A DNA stretch of 64,000 nt from Heliocidaris tuberculata (GCA_025618425.1 CM046851.1:8503610-8567609); one strand, 5' to 3'; positions 35,326 through 47,339 are shown, counted from the first letter of the stretch. Translations and numbers: made by a program. The notes: generated by a model from the letters alone, not told the origin.

Positions 35326-36053
35326 TTAAGGGCAGTAAATTAAATACAAGATGAAAATATTTCAGAGATAACTTTGGTAAAACTTGAACTGATACATGAA
35401 ACTGATTGTATTAGTTGTTTGGACAACAATGCAAATTCAAACCAAGGTACAAATAAGAAAAAAAGAAAGTCAAACTTAAAAAGAAAATGATACACAAACA
35501 AAAAAAGAAGAACAGAAAAAAAGAGATAATTTTTTTAAAAATTGATACATAAATCACACAATAATCCCTTTGCTTGAACTTAATTTTCAACAAGTAAAGC
35601 ATTTTAAGATAGAATTATGCAAAATTCAATCACTTCCATTTTCACTTGACAGTTTTAGGTACTACCTTTAAAGTGGAAATCACAAAAAAAGACTTACATT
35701 CATGAAATATGCTTTCTTGGAAGGCACACAAGATAAAGCAGGAAGGTAATGCATCCTAATCGATTTGGTTCTCGTAGCATGTTAAAACTTGAATGCTTAT
35801 ACTAGCATGTAGTGGAAAGTACCACAATAAACCAATTCTAATCTGGACTGGAAAAGAAAGATGACCCAGACAAAATATGATGCCCAGGGTTAAAGCCAGC
35901 ACATTTTTAGTGCCGGGCGACATTTGATGAAAATCAACATACTTCATTGTTTTGTTTTTGTCATACAATTTAATTTAATATAAAAGATGAATTTTGGAAC
36001 CTGATGACAATCCCGACCAAATGAAGCTACAGATAGGAACAACAGTCTGTTAA

Positions 36054-36471
36054 CCCTTTCGAGACAATTGACCACATTTTGTGGTTTGGCAGCTTTGGCT
36101 CAATAACTTTTGATTCAGAGCCCTGAAAAATATACCAGATACATGAGTAGAAAGAGCAAAAATTTCTGCACACACTATATCTATTTTTGTTAAATGACCA
36201 TACTGCAATTGATCCCAGGAATTTTAAAAAGGAGAATAAGCCTTAAAATCCTTAAATTGGCAACACATTGAGAGTTCAAAATCATGGTTTTTTTAATCGA
36301 AATTGGCAACTTTTTCAACTTTTCTACAATTCTTTTAACCATGTATATTGTTTTCAAAGACATTACCACTTATTACAATCTTGTAGCACTAAAAGAAAAA
36401 TATTATTGTTGCCAATTTGAAGAACAAAATGTGATCAATTTAGTCCTTAAATAATTCCTGTCCTGAAAGGG
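36054..36471. mobile_element. TTAA-flanked MITE with CCCTTTC ends
   Basis: Ends CCCTTTCGAGACAATTGACC and, inverted, CCCTTTCAGGAC; TTAA lies at 36050-36053 and 36472-36475. ACCACATTTTGT near the left is mirrored by ACAAAATGTGATC near the right. TTAA plus CCC-type ends fits the piggyBac pattern. No transposase. Confidence 0.8.
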
Positions 36472-37026
36472 TTAAGACTGAAGGATCCTGGATCAAGTGC
36501 ATTTCTAGTGAGTACTATGTTCGAGTTTTCGATTTACATTATATTCAATACCATAGTTCTCTTCTATGCTCTTTGCACAGTGATCTGACATTTGCTTTTG
36601 CTGCATTTGCTCAGGGCTTTATTTTGTCAAAGATGTAAGGCTAGGACTTGGAATGCCTTTGGGTTTTAGGGTAGGGTTAGGGTAGTTTGCAGGCACAAAC
36701 CCTGGTCAGTCATAACAGAGTGTCTGCACTATAAGACTACCACAGGTCCTGAACTATAGCTGCTCCTGGCACACCTGGGTTAGGCTTCTCCCTACTCAAG
36801 ACACAATGATTTTCTAGTAAAGTGTCAAATTAGAAATAAGGGTTAGGGTTGACTATGGTGTGATTGTCACTGGAGCATCTATCACACAATCTCTTCCACA
36901 CATAGGATACCAAATTATTTATTGTTATTGACATTTTATGATTATCTTAACTAGTAATCAAATCCATGACAAGATCAGACAATTTGAAATGGAAATTTTA
37001 TCGTCTGTTGGAAGCCAGAAGGGTGC

Positions 37027-37311
37027 TGACTCTGTTTTAATAATAATAATAATAATCTTTTAAAGTCCACTCCAAATTTTATTAAGTTAAACCGAAATGG
37101 ACATTCTTTTTGCCCAATTGATCGTGAGCCCGGCAGCCACTGAGCAGCGCCAGATCGACGTTGCTCTATCCCTTATTGTTGAACGCCAAACAAGGTAGCA
37201 GCAACTTCCATCTTTTAACGTCTTTTGGTATGACGCGGCCGGGGTTCGAACCCACGACCTCCCGGTTGTGAGGCGGACGCTCTACTGACTGAGCCAACAC
37301 AGTATATGATT
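37027..37311 (-). repeat. tRNA-derived SINE
   Basis: Read on the minus strand from 37311: A-box-like TTGGCTCAGTCAGTAGAGC, an anticodon-loop-like CCTCACAACC and B box GGGTTCGAACCC, as in a tRNA (loop suggests Val, CAC). An unrelated body follows and it ends in an ATT-repeat tail at 37037-37054. It sits between the halves of a short palindrome (CGTCTGTTGGAAGCCAGAAG at 37003 and its complement at about 37317-37337). Confidence 0.85.
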
Positions 37312-37360
37312 TAATATCCTTCTGGCTCTCAACAGACGATGTGTAGGAAGAATGATACTA

Positions 37361-40300
37361 TCAGCTCTCTTTTTTGCTTTCTTCTGTTACTGAGCTTTTA
37401 CTCTTGCTGCTCTTCTTATCCTTCTTTTTTGCTGGCATCGAGGGAGCTGTTTCCTCTCCACTATTTCCTTCTGCAAACCACCTCTCAAACATCATCTGCG
37501 CTGTCAGAAGCACTGCTGCTGCAACCAACCTGATGTACTTTTGAAGAGGATCTCCTAGGGTTTGGTACGAGTGGATCATGAAGAGCTCAGCCGCAATGAG
37601 CATCACAAAACCGATGAGTCGTGCTGTCCGTCCTGTCATGCTGAGAAGTCCGAACCCACCAACAATCTCTAGACTTCCTACAGCAGAACGGTACTGGCTG
37701 GCCTTGAATTTCATGTTGAGTTGGGTCCGAAGTGGGGCAACTCGAGCATAGTTCACAAAGTGCTTTTTCTGAAAAAGGAAAGAATTGAGAAATATCAATT
37801 ATCTAATTCTCTTTGACCCTTAACTTCTTAAAATTATATCTGAAAACTGATTTAGTTTACATAATTCTAGACACTTTTGTTCTGTAAAAAAGGATTAAAT
37901 AAGATGAGAATTAAGTATAATTTAACAATCCATGAAAGAGTTTGTGCCTGCAATTTAACTGCCCACATTCTACAGTCATCCTATATTTGTTTGGCCTATT
38001 AGTCAAAGTCAACATCAACTTCTTAAAATTATATCTGAAAACTGATTTAATAATTCTAGAAACTTTTGTTCAGTAAAAAGGATTAAATAAGATGAGATTT
38101 TTAAAAGTATAATTTAACTATCCATGAAAGAGTTTGTGCCTGCAATTTAACAGCCCACATTCTACATTCACCCTATATTTTGTTTGGCCTACTAGTCAAA
38201 GTCAACATCAACTTCTTAAAATTATATCTGAAAACTGATTTAGTTTACGCAATTCTGAACACTTTTGTTCTGTAAAAAAGAATTAAACAAGATGAGAATT
38301 AAGTATAATTTAACAGTCCATGAAAAAGTTTGTGCCTGCAATTTAACTGCCCACATTCTACTTTTATCCTATATCTGTCTGGCCTACCAAAAAGTCAACG
38401 TATTCTTAGCACGCCTGAATCCCACTGTTTCATGCGTAACATGCTTGGCAGTTGAAAACTAAGCAAGTTGTGATTCAAGCCATACATGCTACAAACAGCA
38501 CCAGAAGTAATTGGGTGATTTTTATGCAATTTTTTTTCCACACAAGAGGCTCACGATGGACAAAAAAAAAAAAAAAAAAATCTCAGATAAATTTTCTGAT
38601 AACTTGATTCATAGCAGATTTGCAGCAACCAGGGCAACGTCTTGAGAAATTGTCACAAGTCAAAGTTTATGGACATTACACTGAAAGGTACATGTATAAA
38701 CATTATAAAATTCAATGGGATGTCAGTGAAATACACTCATGTTGGTGTCATGAGGTACCTGGTTTCCTATAATTCATGGAACCATCCGTATACATGTGGG
38801 GCTGTGTCAAACCGACAGCCAACCTCTAAGTTGAATGAATAAATTTGGCACAATAATCAGCAAACTTCTGGGAAAATATTTGCATTTTGCCCTGTAAAAT
38901 GACAAAATAAGTTATTTTCATACACTTTCTTCAATTTGATGTCAATCACTTGATCAAAAGAAATTTTCATACTGTTTGGCCAGCAGTCTTGCTCATTTGA
39001 AACTTTATACACATGAATTTGGGAACACCATTTACCTATCGTCAGAAGTCACGGCAGTAGAGACTTATATGGGTTTTAGGTTATTTATAAATAACCTCGT
39101 CATTATTGTGAAATAGGAAACCACCATTCATCCCGCAAAGAAGCACTTCATCGCGTCACACGCCTTGGTGTCCTCTTCCCCCGCCATTAACTCTACATGA
39201 AAGTGTAAGCTTGCAAACAAATGATTGGTTTCCTAAACCACAAAATAGCCATAACCTTGGATGTCATGTGTGAGTGCCTATAACCTGACTTAAGTGCCAC
39301 AAGCTTTTGGAAATTTTGCCTCGGTGTACCAAAACTGCCTTTTGTTGATCAAACTGGTTGATCTTTATCAATTTAAAGTGTTTCATATTTTAGTGTCACA
39401 ACCAATGACCACTGAACTTTGAGACATGTTGATTGAATTTTCTGTGATTTTACTGCTTGTATGTGGTTTATTTTTTTTCAACGACTCTCTCAAAAATTCA
39501 AGTTAGATTCTAGATTAGAATATGCAGAATGGTCTAGATCTATACATGTATCAGGGTAGATCTAAAGTACATGGAGATGCTGTGGTCTGCAGATGCTTAT
39601 GATAAAATCCAATAGAACGGGAATTACATGTATGTTCACTTTCTACTCAAAGCATTGAAGTCCATGCTGTTATTGTTTGAGCAAAAAAATAATCCCCCCC
39701 CAAAAAATAATGAGTTTACATGGCAATATTAATTTTCATTTTTGCTGTTTTGAAGCCGGTTTGTGGCCCCATGTACAAACTCAATTGAGAGTTCGTGTGT
39801 GCATCATGTGTGCACACGCTGAGCGAAATCCCATCGGCCTGAGCCAGTGTCCAACGCCAGAGCTACATGTACCCGCATATGATCCGGTACCAAATTGGTA
39901 CAGCAATATCAGTCACTGACATCTCAATTCATACGGATGTCATGCCGCGGCGCGCTGGTGTATCACACAAACTGAATATTGTTGACTGCAATGTGCGATT
40001 GGACACTTTTGAGCTTGCGACACATGAAATGCTTGAAATAAAGCTTAGTTTTTCAACACCATTTTTCTTAACGATACACTTAAGAAAGACAAAATTTTCA
40101 ACATGTTCACCTTTTCGCACTGGGACGGTTGATTGCATCGCTAAAAATATGAAATGTATAGATACATCTTTCATCACCATTGCTGTTTTTCTGTGATTTT
40201 GGTAATGTACCGTGTGTGTGATATGTGTTATACTATGATGCCAAGTGCATAGTAATAGACTCGACCCTGCACTTTATTTTTGCATTAGCACATTAGCACG

Positions 40301-41525
40301 CAAAAATAAAGTGCTGAGTCGAGTCTAAGTTATAAACTGATCCAGCGGACCCAGGTTCGAGACTGAGTCACGTCTTTCGGTTTGTGACGTTAATTAAAGG
40401 TCGGTCCTCACTCCTCAGATGTAAATAATCATATCTGATTGATACACGTCTGTAAAAACCCAACTACACACACACACACACACACATATGGCTAACCCCC
40501 CTTCGTCCCCATACTAGCCCCGCCCCCCCCCCCATTCACACTTATGCGAGGTTATACATATACTTATACATGTTGTACAAGCTTATCTGAAGTGAAGATA
40601 ACCTTGTAGATCTACTCCAGACCCACTTATACATGTACAAGCTTATCTGAAGATAACCTTGTACTCCAGACTAGCTTTTATGGGTGAATAGGCTTCAATA
40701 GCTTTTGTGTGTATCAGCGGGCCTTTTCCCAGTCTAGATGAGATCTAGACAATAATTATTTAAAATTTCATTTTCAATTCTGAATCCCCAAATTTGTGGC
40801 ACAGGAAGAGTTGAAGAGTCCCTGAATCAGGTAATCTAGCAAATTTAAGAAAATTAAATCTTGCTTAGAGCGATTTTGTTGTCTGTTTGTGACTGCTGCA
40901 AAAGTGAATGTTGGACACAGTCCCACATAGCCATAGCATAGGCAAGGGCCTATGAGTCTGACTATGAGTGCTCCAGACCACTCACACTGACTTAGTTATG
41001 CGAGGTTATTGGAGATAACCCAGACTAGCTAATACAGGTGAATAGGCTTCAATAGCTTTTGTGTGTATCAGTAGGCCTTTTTCCAGTCTAGATCATTCAT
41101 ACATGAGTCTATGAGAGGAAAATAATTATTTCAAATTTCACTTTCAATTCCGAATCCCAAATTTGAATTGTGCCATAACTGTCATGACTGTGGCACAGTC
41201 TGACAGTAAGAGTTGAAGAGTCCCTGAATCAAGTACATATGGAAGTCTAGCCATATCTTGCTTAGAGCAATTTTGTTTTCTGTTTTTGACTGCTGCAAGC
41301 AAGGGCCTATGAGTGCCCCCCCCCCCCCAAGATCCAACAACACAGTATCAGTAACACACATTATTTTCAACGCATGGGACTTGCTCAAATTTCAAGTACA
41401 AATATAATCATTACCATGGATAAATGGAGGTCTTGATCCAGCATTGGATACAGCTTGCAAACACCTGCATACAAGAAGAACATGCCTAGTACTCCGGACA
41501 ATAAAATTATTAATTTAGACGCCAT
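37361..41525 (-). CDS. TMEM35A: TMEM35/NACHO-like nicotinic receptor chaperone, two exons
   Basis: Exon 1 is 41525-41415 (ATG at 41525, 37 codons) with donor GTAATG; exon 2 is 37768-37361 with acceptor TTTTTCAG and stop TGA; the junction is in phase 0. The product is 172 residues, near the roughly 167 of vertebrate TMEM35A. It starts with a hydrophobic helix (SGVLGMFFLYAGVCKL), followed by the family segments SAVGSLEIVGGFGLL (about 65-79), a helix at 88-103, GDPLQKY (109-115) and a final helix to 131. The tail is Lys/Ser-rich (AKKKDKKSSKSKSS). In vertebrates TMEM35A (NACHO) is an ER four-helix, DoxX-like protein that promotes assembly of alpha7 and other nicotinic receptors; TMEM35B is a close paralogue, and which one this represents is not settled. 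The two-exon layout is simple. The intron (37769-41414) is filled with repeats. Confidence 0.9.
37822..38400. repeat. Three tandem units of about 195 bp in the NACHO intron
   Basis: Units start AACTTCTTAAAATTATATC at 37822, 38017 and 38210. Each carries GTTTGTGCCTGCAATTTAAC and a final GGCCTA. Divergence is low to moderate. The array begins about 50 bp beyond the acceptor of exon 2. Confidence 0.9.
38401..40256. other. NACHO intron, no exon seen
   Basis: Contains an A run near 38563-38580 and otherwise unremarkable AT-rich DNA. The open frame at 39867-40196 has no family resemblance and overlaps an equal one on the other strand. Confidence 0.35.
40257..40326. repeat. 27-bp-arm hairpin
   Basis: Arms AGACTCGACCCTGCACTTTA... 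and the near-complement ending GAGTCGAGTCT; the loop is ATTAGCACATTAGCAC. Confidence 0.75.
40331..40490 (+). repeat. SINE with B-box-like motif (copy 2, head truncated)
   Basis: Matches the element at 16617-16787 from AAGTTATAAACTGATCCAGC through GGTTCGAGACTGAGTCACG to CTGTAAAAACCC, followed by a CA microsatellite (40465-40487). Confidence 0.75.
40565..41325. mobile_element. Family C palindromic element, rearranged copy in the NACHO intron
   Basis: Two successive versions of the left arm of the 13201 element: GCTTTTGTGTGTATCAG, CCAGTCTAGAT, AGAGTCCCTGAATCA and the TTGCTTAGAGC blocks recur at about 40700-40870 and 41045-41270. It ends at a poly-C run, 90 bp before exon 1 of the NACHO gene. 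Confidence 0.75.
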
Positions 41526-41908
41526 TTCGTCTGTATTTTCTGCGTCCGGCGACTGTAGGAAGGGAAGTTAGAATGTTTCACATGTATCATCGTTACGCAT
41601 TGCCAATTTACAAAAATAAAATAGGTATTAATTTTATAACTTGTTTTCATTTCCTTTTCTGTTTTTTTTAACATCCCTTTTTCACTACAGGAATAGGTCT
41701 GTATTATTTATCCTTTTTTCATCTAATTTGCATTTTTTACAAATTCAATGATTCGAAATCTCCTCCCGTGAAGAATAAATATTGAAAGAAGATCAATGTT
41801 CCTACGATAATCATAATCATGAATATCTCACCACTTTTTTACAGATATAAAAAGAGAAAATGAGAAAAGGGGAGAAGTGGTTTGCGGTCAGCTAAATAGA
41901 GTAATGCC
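41526..41908. promoter_or_regulatory. Upstream region of the NACHO-like gene
   Basis: About 380 bp lie between the ATG and the next transposon. The sequence is AT-rich, with no confident TATA box at a fixed distance. It is listed as the likely promoter by position only. Confidence 0.25.
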
Positions 41909-42556
41909 CTGCAGGGGCGTCGCTAGATGGGTGGGGAGGGGGGGGGGTGTCTCACACCCCCCCCCCTCAAAAATTCCGTCGGCAAAAGGGCTACCTCTGT
42001 ATATAGACAAGAACAAAAACAAAAAAAAACCAAAAAAAAAAAAAAAAAAAGGGAGGGGGGAAAAAGAGGGAAGAGGAAAGGGAAAAGGATAAGAGAAAGA
42101 AAAATTTAGAAAATGAAAAGTTAATATTCAGGCAGAAGGCGTCCCCCGTTGGCAATAGGCTGCAGCGCCCCCCCCCCCCCACCCCCCTCCGCCCCCGAGG
42201 ATTTTTAAAGTTCCGGTATTCGGGCAACCACCACTTCATATTCGGGCAGCAAAGTGGGGTGCCAGAATATCCACATATTTGGGCAGCGAGGTTCCCAGAT
42301 AATAATTTATGTAACTTCTGTACATTTTCTCTACTAAAAGTTTTTAAAAATTTGCGAGCGAGTGAAAAGTTGATATTCGGGCAAAAGGCAACAGCCCCCT
42401 CCTTGAAAAAAGGGGCCTGTATGATCAAGATCTCTACATCTGTGATTTTCTTTTATTATTATGGGGAGGGGGGCGGGGGGTTAGGGAGCAGCATTTTTGT
42501 CGGCAAATTTGGGTGTTGCCCCCCCCCCCATTCAAAATGTTTTAGCGACGCCCCTG
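41909..42556. mobile_element. Element with CAGGGGCGTCGCTA ends and poly-G/C tracts (family F, copy 1)
   Basis: The left end CTGCAGGGGCGTCGCTAG and right end TAGCGACGCCCCTG are flanked by GTAATGCC (41901-41908) and GTTATGCC (42557-42564), an 8-bp duplication with one mismatch. The interior has TCCGTCGGCAAAAGGG, a purine-rich stretch (42000-42110) and segments such as TTCATATTCGGGCAGC shared with 48725-49080 and 49500-49650. ORFs through the homopolymers are not genes. Confidence 0.75.
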
Positions 42557-43169
42557 GTTATGCCAGATCATCAGACAATAGCCTGCAACAAAAGATCAAA
42601 AGTTAGGACTGATATCTCGATGCTCCCACACCCCGAGTCTCCGACAGTCTCTGACTCTCTCTCCCTCTCCCCCTCCCTATCTGAAAAATCTTAATTTCTT
42701 TTCTGAGTTGGAGGGGCGGCAGTCCGTCCTGTTAAAATGGTAGGCCTATTGTGTAGTCCTGCTTTTCTTTCAAATTAAATGGCACATTTACAATACAAAG
42801 TTAAACATTAACAGGTTCAAACTGATGACTGCATGCAGCTTTATCATTTTTGTCTCCTTGACACATTTCTTTTTTCGATTAAAGGAACTATTCCCTTTTG
42901 CAAAGTTTTCATAACCGAGAAACTCGGCATGGATGGGCATATATATTCTTTTTACACCATAACGATCACGCGTATGAAATCGTCTGTTGAGAGCCAGAAG
43001 GACATTAACTCATATTTCATTTGATTTTATTTATTAATTTCTCTTTATGATTTTTTTTCAAACATATTTTACAAACTGATTACAACATAACAAATATTAA
43101 TAATTTATCAAGTAACGTAATTACATTGAATAGTTAACGTAAATTAATCATAAGTCAGAGTTAAAACCC

Positions 43170-43233
<64 letters not shown>

Positions 43234-43440
43234 GTAAATATTCAAAATTTGTGAGGTCGCAACTACATTGTAATAACCCCCCCCCCCCAAAAAAAAAAAA
43301 AAAAAAAAAAAACGGGAAACACAACTCTGATGGGGTTTCATTTGCAAAATTTCACAATGAAAATTTATTTGATAAGCTATACTTTTAATAGGAGCGAGCG
43401 TAGCGAGCGAGCATTTGGAAATATTGGCTGTAAGTCCTTT
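42557..43440. other. Intergenic, with TA microsatellite and C/A tract
   Basis: An alternating TA tract lies at about 43173-43232 and a poly-C/poly-A tract at 43269-43310. The segment CGTCTGTTGAGAGCCAGAAG at 42981 matches the palindrome flanking the SINE at 37027. No gene. Confidence 0.5.
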
Positions 43441-43576
43441 TAATTAGGGGCACATGTTATGGGAAAGGGAAACGTGGTACTTATCATGGGGAAAAGGACA
43501 CTTCTTAGAAAAATAAATGAATGTGTGAAAAAGGTAGAAAAGACAGTTATCAGAGATGAAAAGGGGCATTTATAAG

Positions 43577-43650
43577 AACGGAAAAATGTTTTTATAAAGT
43601 GGAAAAATGTTCTTATAAAGTGGAAAAATGTTCTTAAAAAGTAGAAAAAT
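43577..43650. repeat. Three 21-bp tandem units in a purine-rich region
   Basis: Unit AAAAATGTTCTTATAAAGTGG. The surrounding 43440-43870 has loosely related purine-rich repeats (GGGGCACTTATAAG type). Confidence 0.7.
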
Positions 43651-44539
43651 TAAATCAGTGCCTATATAAAAAGAAAAAAAACCTGACTTGTTACATTAAA
43701 AGGGATAAAAGGAATTAAAAGGGATAAATGCTCTTGTTGAAATAGGATTATTTATCAATGGGAAGGTGAGGGATGAGGGTAATTATCAAAATGGGCACTT
43801 ATAAGAATATGGAACGGGAACTTATTGGAAAGAAAAATGGGGGTACTTATATGAAGTTAAAGGGAAAAGTAGAGGCACTGTGCCCACATGCAACCCCCGG
43901 AGTGGTGCTTCTGACCGGGTCTACATGTTATGATTGTCATTTCATCATTCTTCTGTGTATAGATGGGTGATGATGACACAGGTCATCACCCTCGATAAAT
44001 ATTGGGGGTGCTGTATTCCCTCTTTCCCTACCACATTCGATTCCTGTGACTATATTTTCATTTCAATTTTGAAAATTGTTAGTATTCATGAGTGTGGCAA
44101 AATTGCATTATAAAGGAAAGTTACCGACTGAACCCTCTAAATCGAGAATAATTACATGTACTTTTAATCTAAATTATTTTTCTGCATTATAATGCATATA
44201 TGGCTTTGAATCACCTCAAAATATATTGGGGGATGGTAACACAGGCCACCCCTCCCCCCACTTCATTAAAAAAAAAAATTATACCTTCATATCCCTCCCA
44301 GATCAACACCCATGTTTGTATGATTTGAAGTAGATGCATGGTTTTCACTTTCTAGTAGTATAAAAATATATCGGGAAAATCAGAAGCAACGACAGAATTG
44401 TAGATAAATATTAATAAGTTCATATAAATCTACAATATTGTACATAGATAAATAATATCTATATTGAAATAAAGAATATATAGATTGGAATAATATTAAT
44501 AAATATGATATATCAAATTATATTTATCTACAACATATA

Positions 44540-44702
44540 ACAGAAATGTATATTTTCCACCATTTTTTTTTTTTTTTTTTTGGTAGGGGTGAAACCTGGG
44601 GGGGGGGGAATGTTTGTACACACCATCCCCCCTCCCACCTGAAAAGTTGGGGGATGCATACCCCCCCCCCCCCATCCCCCCGCTATCTACGCCCTTGTAC
44701 TG
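44540..44702. mobile_element. End of a G/C-tract element
   Basis: A T run, poly-G and poly-C tracts and a terminal GCTATCTACGCCCTTG directly abut the TRIM-like fragment, suggesting an insertion that truncated it. Confidence 0.5.
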
Positions 44703-46540
44703 GCATTATTACCAAGCAATGCGATGACTGTCGGGTGTTGTAATGGAGGGGCTGTTTCATACTTCACTGATGGTCGATTACAAGGAAGATTTCTCATTAA
44801 AAAAAGTGAAGGTTCGTGGATTGCAGATATTGAACGATGGTAAATACGTTATACTTGATTGTAATAACATTTCCTTGTACAGTCCGTACTGGGAAAAGCT
44901 TGATGTAGCATTTGAAACAGGGGCGGATCTAGCTTTTTTTCCAAGGGGGGGGGGGTTTGGGGGCTGAGCTGGGTATTGCGAGAGAGCGTAGCGACCGAGC
45001 CCGAGCGAGCGAAGCGAGCGAGGGGGGAGAGTGTGGGAGGGGGGTACCCCCCTCCCACAGTAGGGAGATTTTTCATTTTTAGGGTTGCCAGCTTGCGATT
45101 TTAAGCATACTTGCATGCTCTATTTTTTCTCTTTTTTGCCCAAATAATTGAGGGGGGGGAACTACAGCCCCATCCCCGCCCCCCCCCCCCTGGCCCTGTC
45201 TCCGCGGCCCCTGGGTTTGTCCCAACGGCGATGCAGAGCATCGTCCACAAGGCGCGAAACGGCGATGTCTGTGAGCCGCGTAGTGTAACGCCGATTTTAA
45301 TTTTTGTTTGTTTGTTTGTTTGTTTGTTTTTTGCTATTTGAACCCCTGTAAGTGATGTTTTCCTGGCATCTACTAACGCAATGGAGACCATAAAAAGCAG
45401 TCCATAATAACGTCTTTTTAGATCAAGTAACAGTTTAATACACAGTTATATCCAGAGTTATCGTGTGTTTGGTTATCAACTTAATAAGTTACCAGATGAG
45501 TTGAATAATATTATATCTTCTCACAATATTTGCACTTGAAATTTTCCTCTCCAGTGTGTGTTATTTTTTTTTGGTCTAATTCTAACCACATGTTTAAAAG
45601 TCAAGATACTAAAGAAAAGTAACTGGGAATATAAGAAAGATTCGTGATAAAAAGGTAGATTTATGACAGTGTAACATTATGTTGACTTGTATAGTACCAC
45701 AAATCTTAAATATAGGTAACCTCTATGATGTAAATGATTATACTGGCCATGCCAGTGAAGTAGAAATTAAAATTAAGTTCAACTAAATGTTGCTTATTCA
45801 GCCAATTGAAGGTCACGATGTAACTTTCGTGATGTAACCGTAAACGTACGTTATCATACGTAAAAAATGTGTATAGGATATACGTAACAACTATCCAAAT
45901 TGGTAGCAAACTTAAATTTACACCATATATATATATGAGGTTCTGGGTGAGCTTAGCAATCATTTTTAAGGCCAAAATTGTATTCAAACAACGTTAATGT
46001 AACATACGTTACCAATTTGAAACATACATTATGGCCAAATCACATATCGTTAAAAATCGTTAACAGACGCCTGACTAGATGCGATGTTCACAAATGTTTT
46101 AATGGTTTTAATTCTTCTTGTTTATTTATTATAACCTTCCGTTACCAACTTTGAAACTAACTAGTCATCATGTGAAATATTGAAGGTATTACGTAATAGT
46201 GTTATTCTTATGCACATTAAATGTTTACTTGGCAGCCCAAGGGGGGGGGGGGGTTTAAACCCCCTAAACGACCCCCCCCCCGTAGATCCGCCACTGTGAA
46301 AAGTTCGAAATAGGAGGTGGATGTGGAGGTCTCACTATTATAATAGGAAAAAAACGGCCACATCTTAGCGAGTTACGTTCAAACTAATACGATTCAGTTC
46401 TTCACAACTACAGACGGAAAGGCATTCAGAGAGATAATATGCGGCGGCGACAAACCAGATATTTGCAATGACATCGAGGTCTTCGAGAAAGGAGGTGGTA
46501 CCCAGACGGTGCGTGTGATCGAGGCGGGGTCATACAGCGT
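44703..46540 (+). pseudogene. TRIM-like beta-propeller gene fragment split by a transposon
   Basis: 44703-44917 and 46302-46540 translate to a sequence colinear with the C-terminal region of the TRIM gene at 59.2-61 kb. Matching pairs are NAMTVGCCNGG versus NTMAVGCHTGG, DGKYVILDCNNISLY versus NGEYVIRDSDNISLY, DVAFE versus DVMFE, GHILASYVQTNTIQFF versus DGYILSSYRNTKVIQVF, and DGKAFREIICGGDKPDIC versus GEAVRKIPYDGMEPWQIC. Frameshifts occur in A-runs near 44802 and 46352, and a 1379-bp transposon sits between the halves. No RING or B-box part was found; both outer ends meet poly-C-type repeats. It is clearly non-functional. Confidence 0.85.
44918..46296. mobile_element. 1379-bp element with CAGGGGCGGATCTA ends, inserted in the TRIM fragment
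   Basis: Left end CAGGGGCGGATCTA, right end TAGATCCGCCACTG, flanked by TGAAA at 44913-44917 and 46297-46301. Removing the element and one TGAAA restores a TRIM-like frame across the junction. Inside are a G run, CpG-rich GAGCGTAGCGACCGAGC, a TTTG microsatellite (45301-45330) and a second GC-rich block (45170-45290). No transposase was recognised. Confidence 0.85.
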
Positions 46541-47330
46541 CGCCCCCCCCCCCCCCCCGGTCGTTCGCGCAATTTTAGCGGACTGCGATAATCTAGACTC
46601 ACAGACGTGGTAGTCCTATATATTTTGTGATAACGAAAAATTAAGGGGTAATTTCGGAGTAAGGAAATGGCAGATCCTTGGTTACTTATCTATAACCATT
46701 TTTCTAACATGCTTTTTTGGCAATCGGGTAAAGTAATCAATCAATAAGCCTTTTTTGATCATTTTTGCTGTCAGAGATGTTTGGGGTTCGGACCCCCCCC
46801 CCCCACCCCCTTACAAACTTCTAAATCCACCCCTGGTGTATGGGGTTTGCCACATACCCCCTTAGACCAATCCATATAATTTGACAGATAAATCTTCACT
46901 CACGTAATTATCTTGCGGTTTGATATTTAGGAGGGAAAAACAAACTTTCCTATTAGAAAAGATATTGAACTATTTGTTAGTCAGGTCGTAAATGCGACGG
47001 CTACTTTTAATTCTGATTGTTTCCTTTATCCGTTATGTCAATCTAACACGGTCACTAGATCTCAACCTTATATTTGGCTTAGTCTTTCATACCGAAGTAG
47101 AATACGCATTATACGATTACTGAATCATTTTCAATCTTCATCGTTATATTATGAAACATATACATACTTGCTTCATACTTCACTGATGTATATCTCTTAC
47201 TCAGTTTGTGTCTTCTGCTTTACCATGTGTACCTAATGATACTCGCTGAATTGAAATTGATATCCATTATGCCCTAGAGGGTGTTTATGTGTGGATGTCT
47301 GTTTGTGCGCGTCTGTAGGTGTGTGTTGTG
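46541..47330. other. Repeat-rich intergenic DNA
   Basis: Begins with C runs and includes a second C run at 46793 with AAATCCACCCCTGG (element-end type). One long frame without ATG (about 46930-47230) resembles nothing I recognise. Confidence 0.35.
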
Positions 47331-47339
47331 GGTGTGTGT

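Noticed and set aside
41991..42428. 145-codon minus-strand ORF
   Set aside because: Made of poly-purine/poly-pyrimidine and homopolymer tracts in a family F element.
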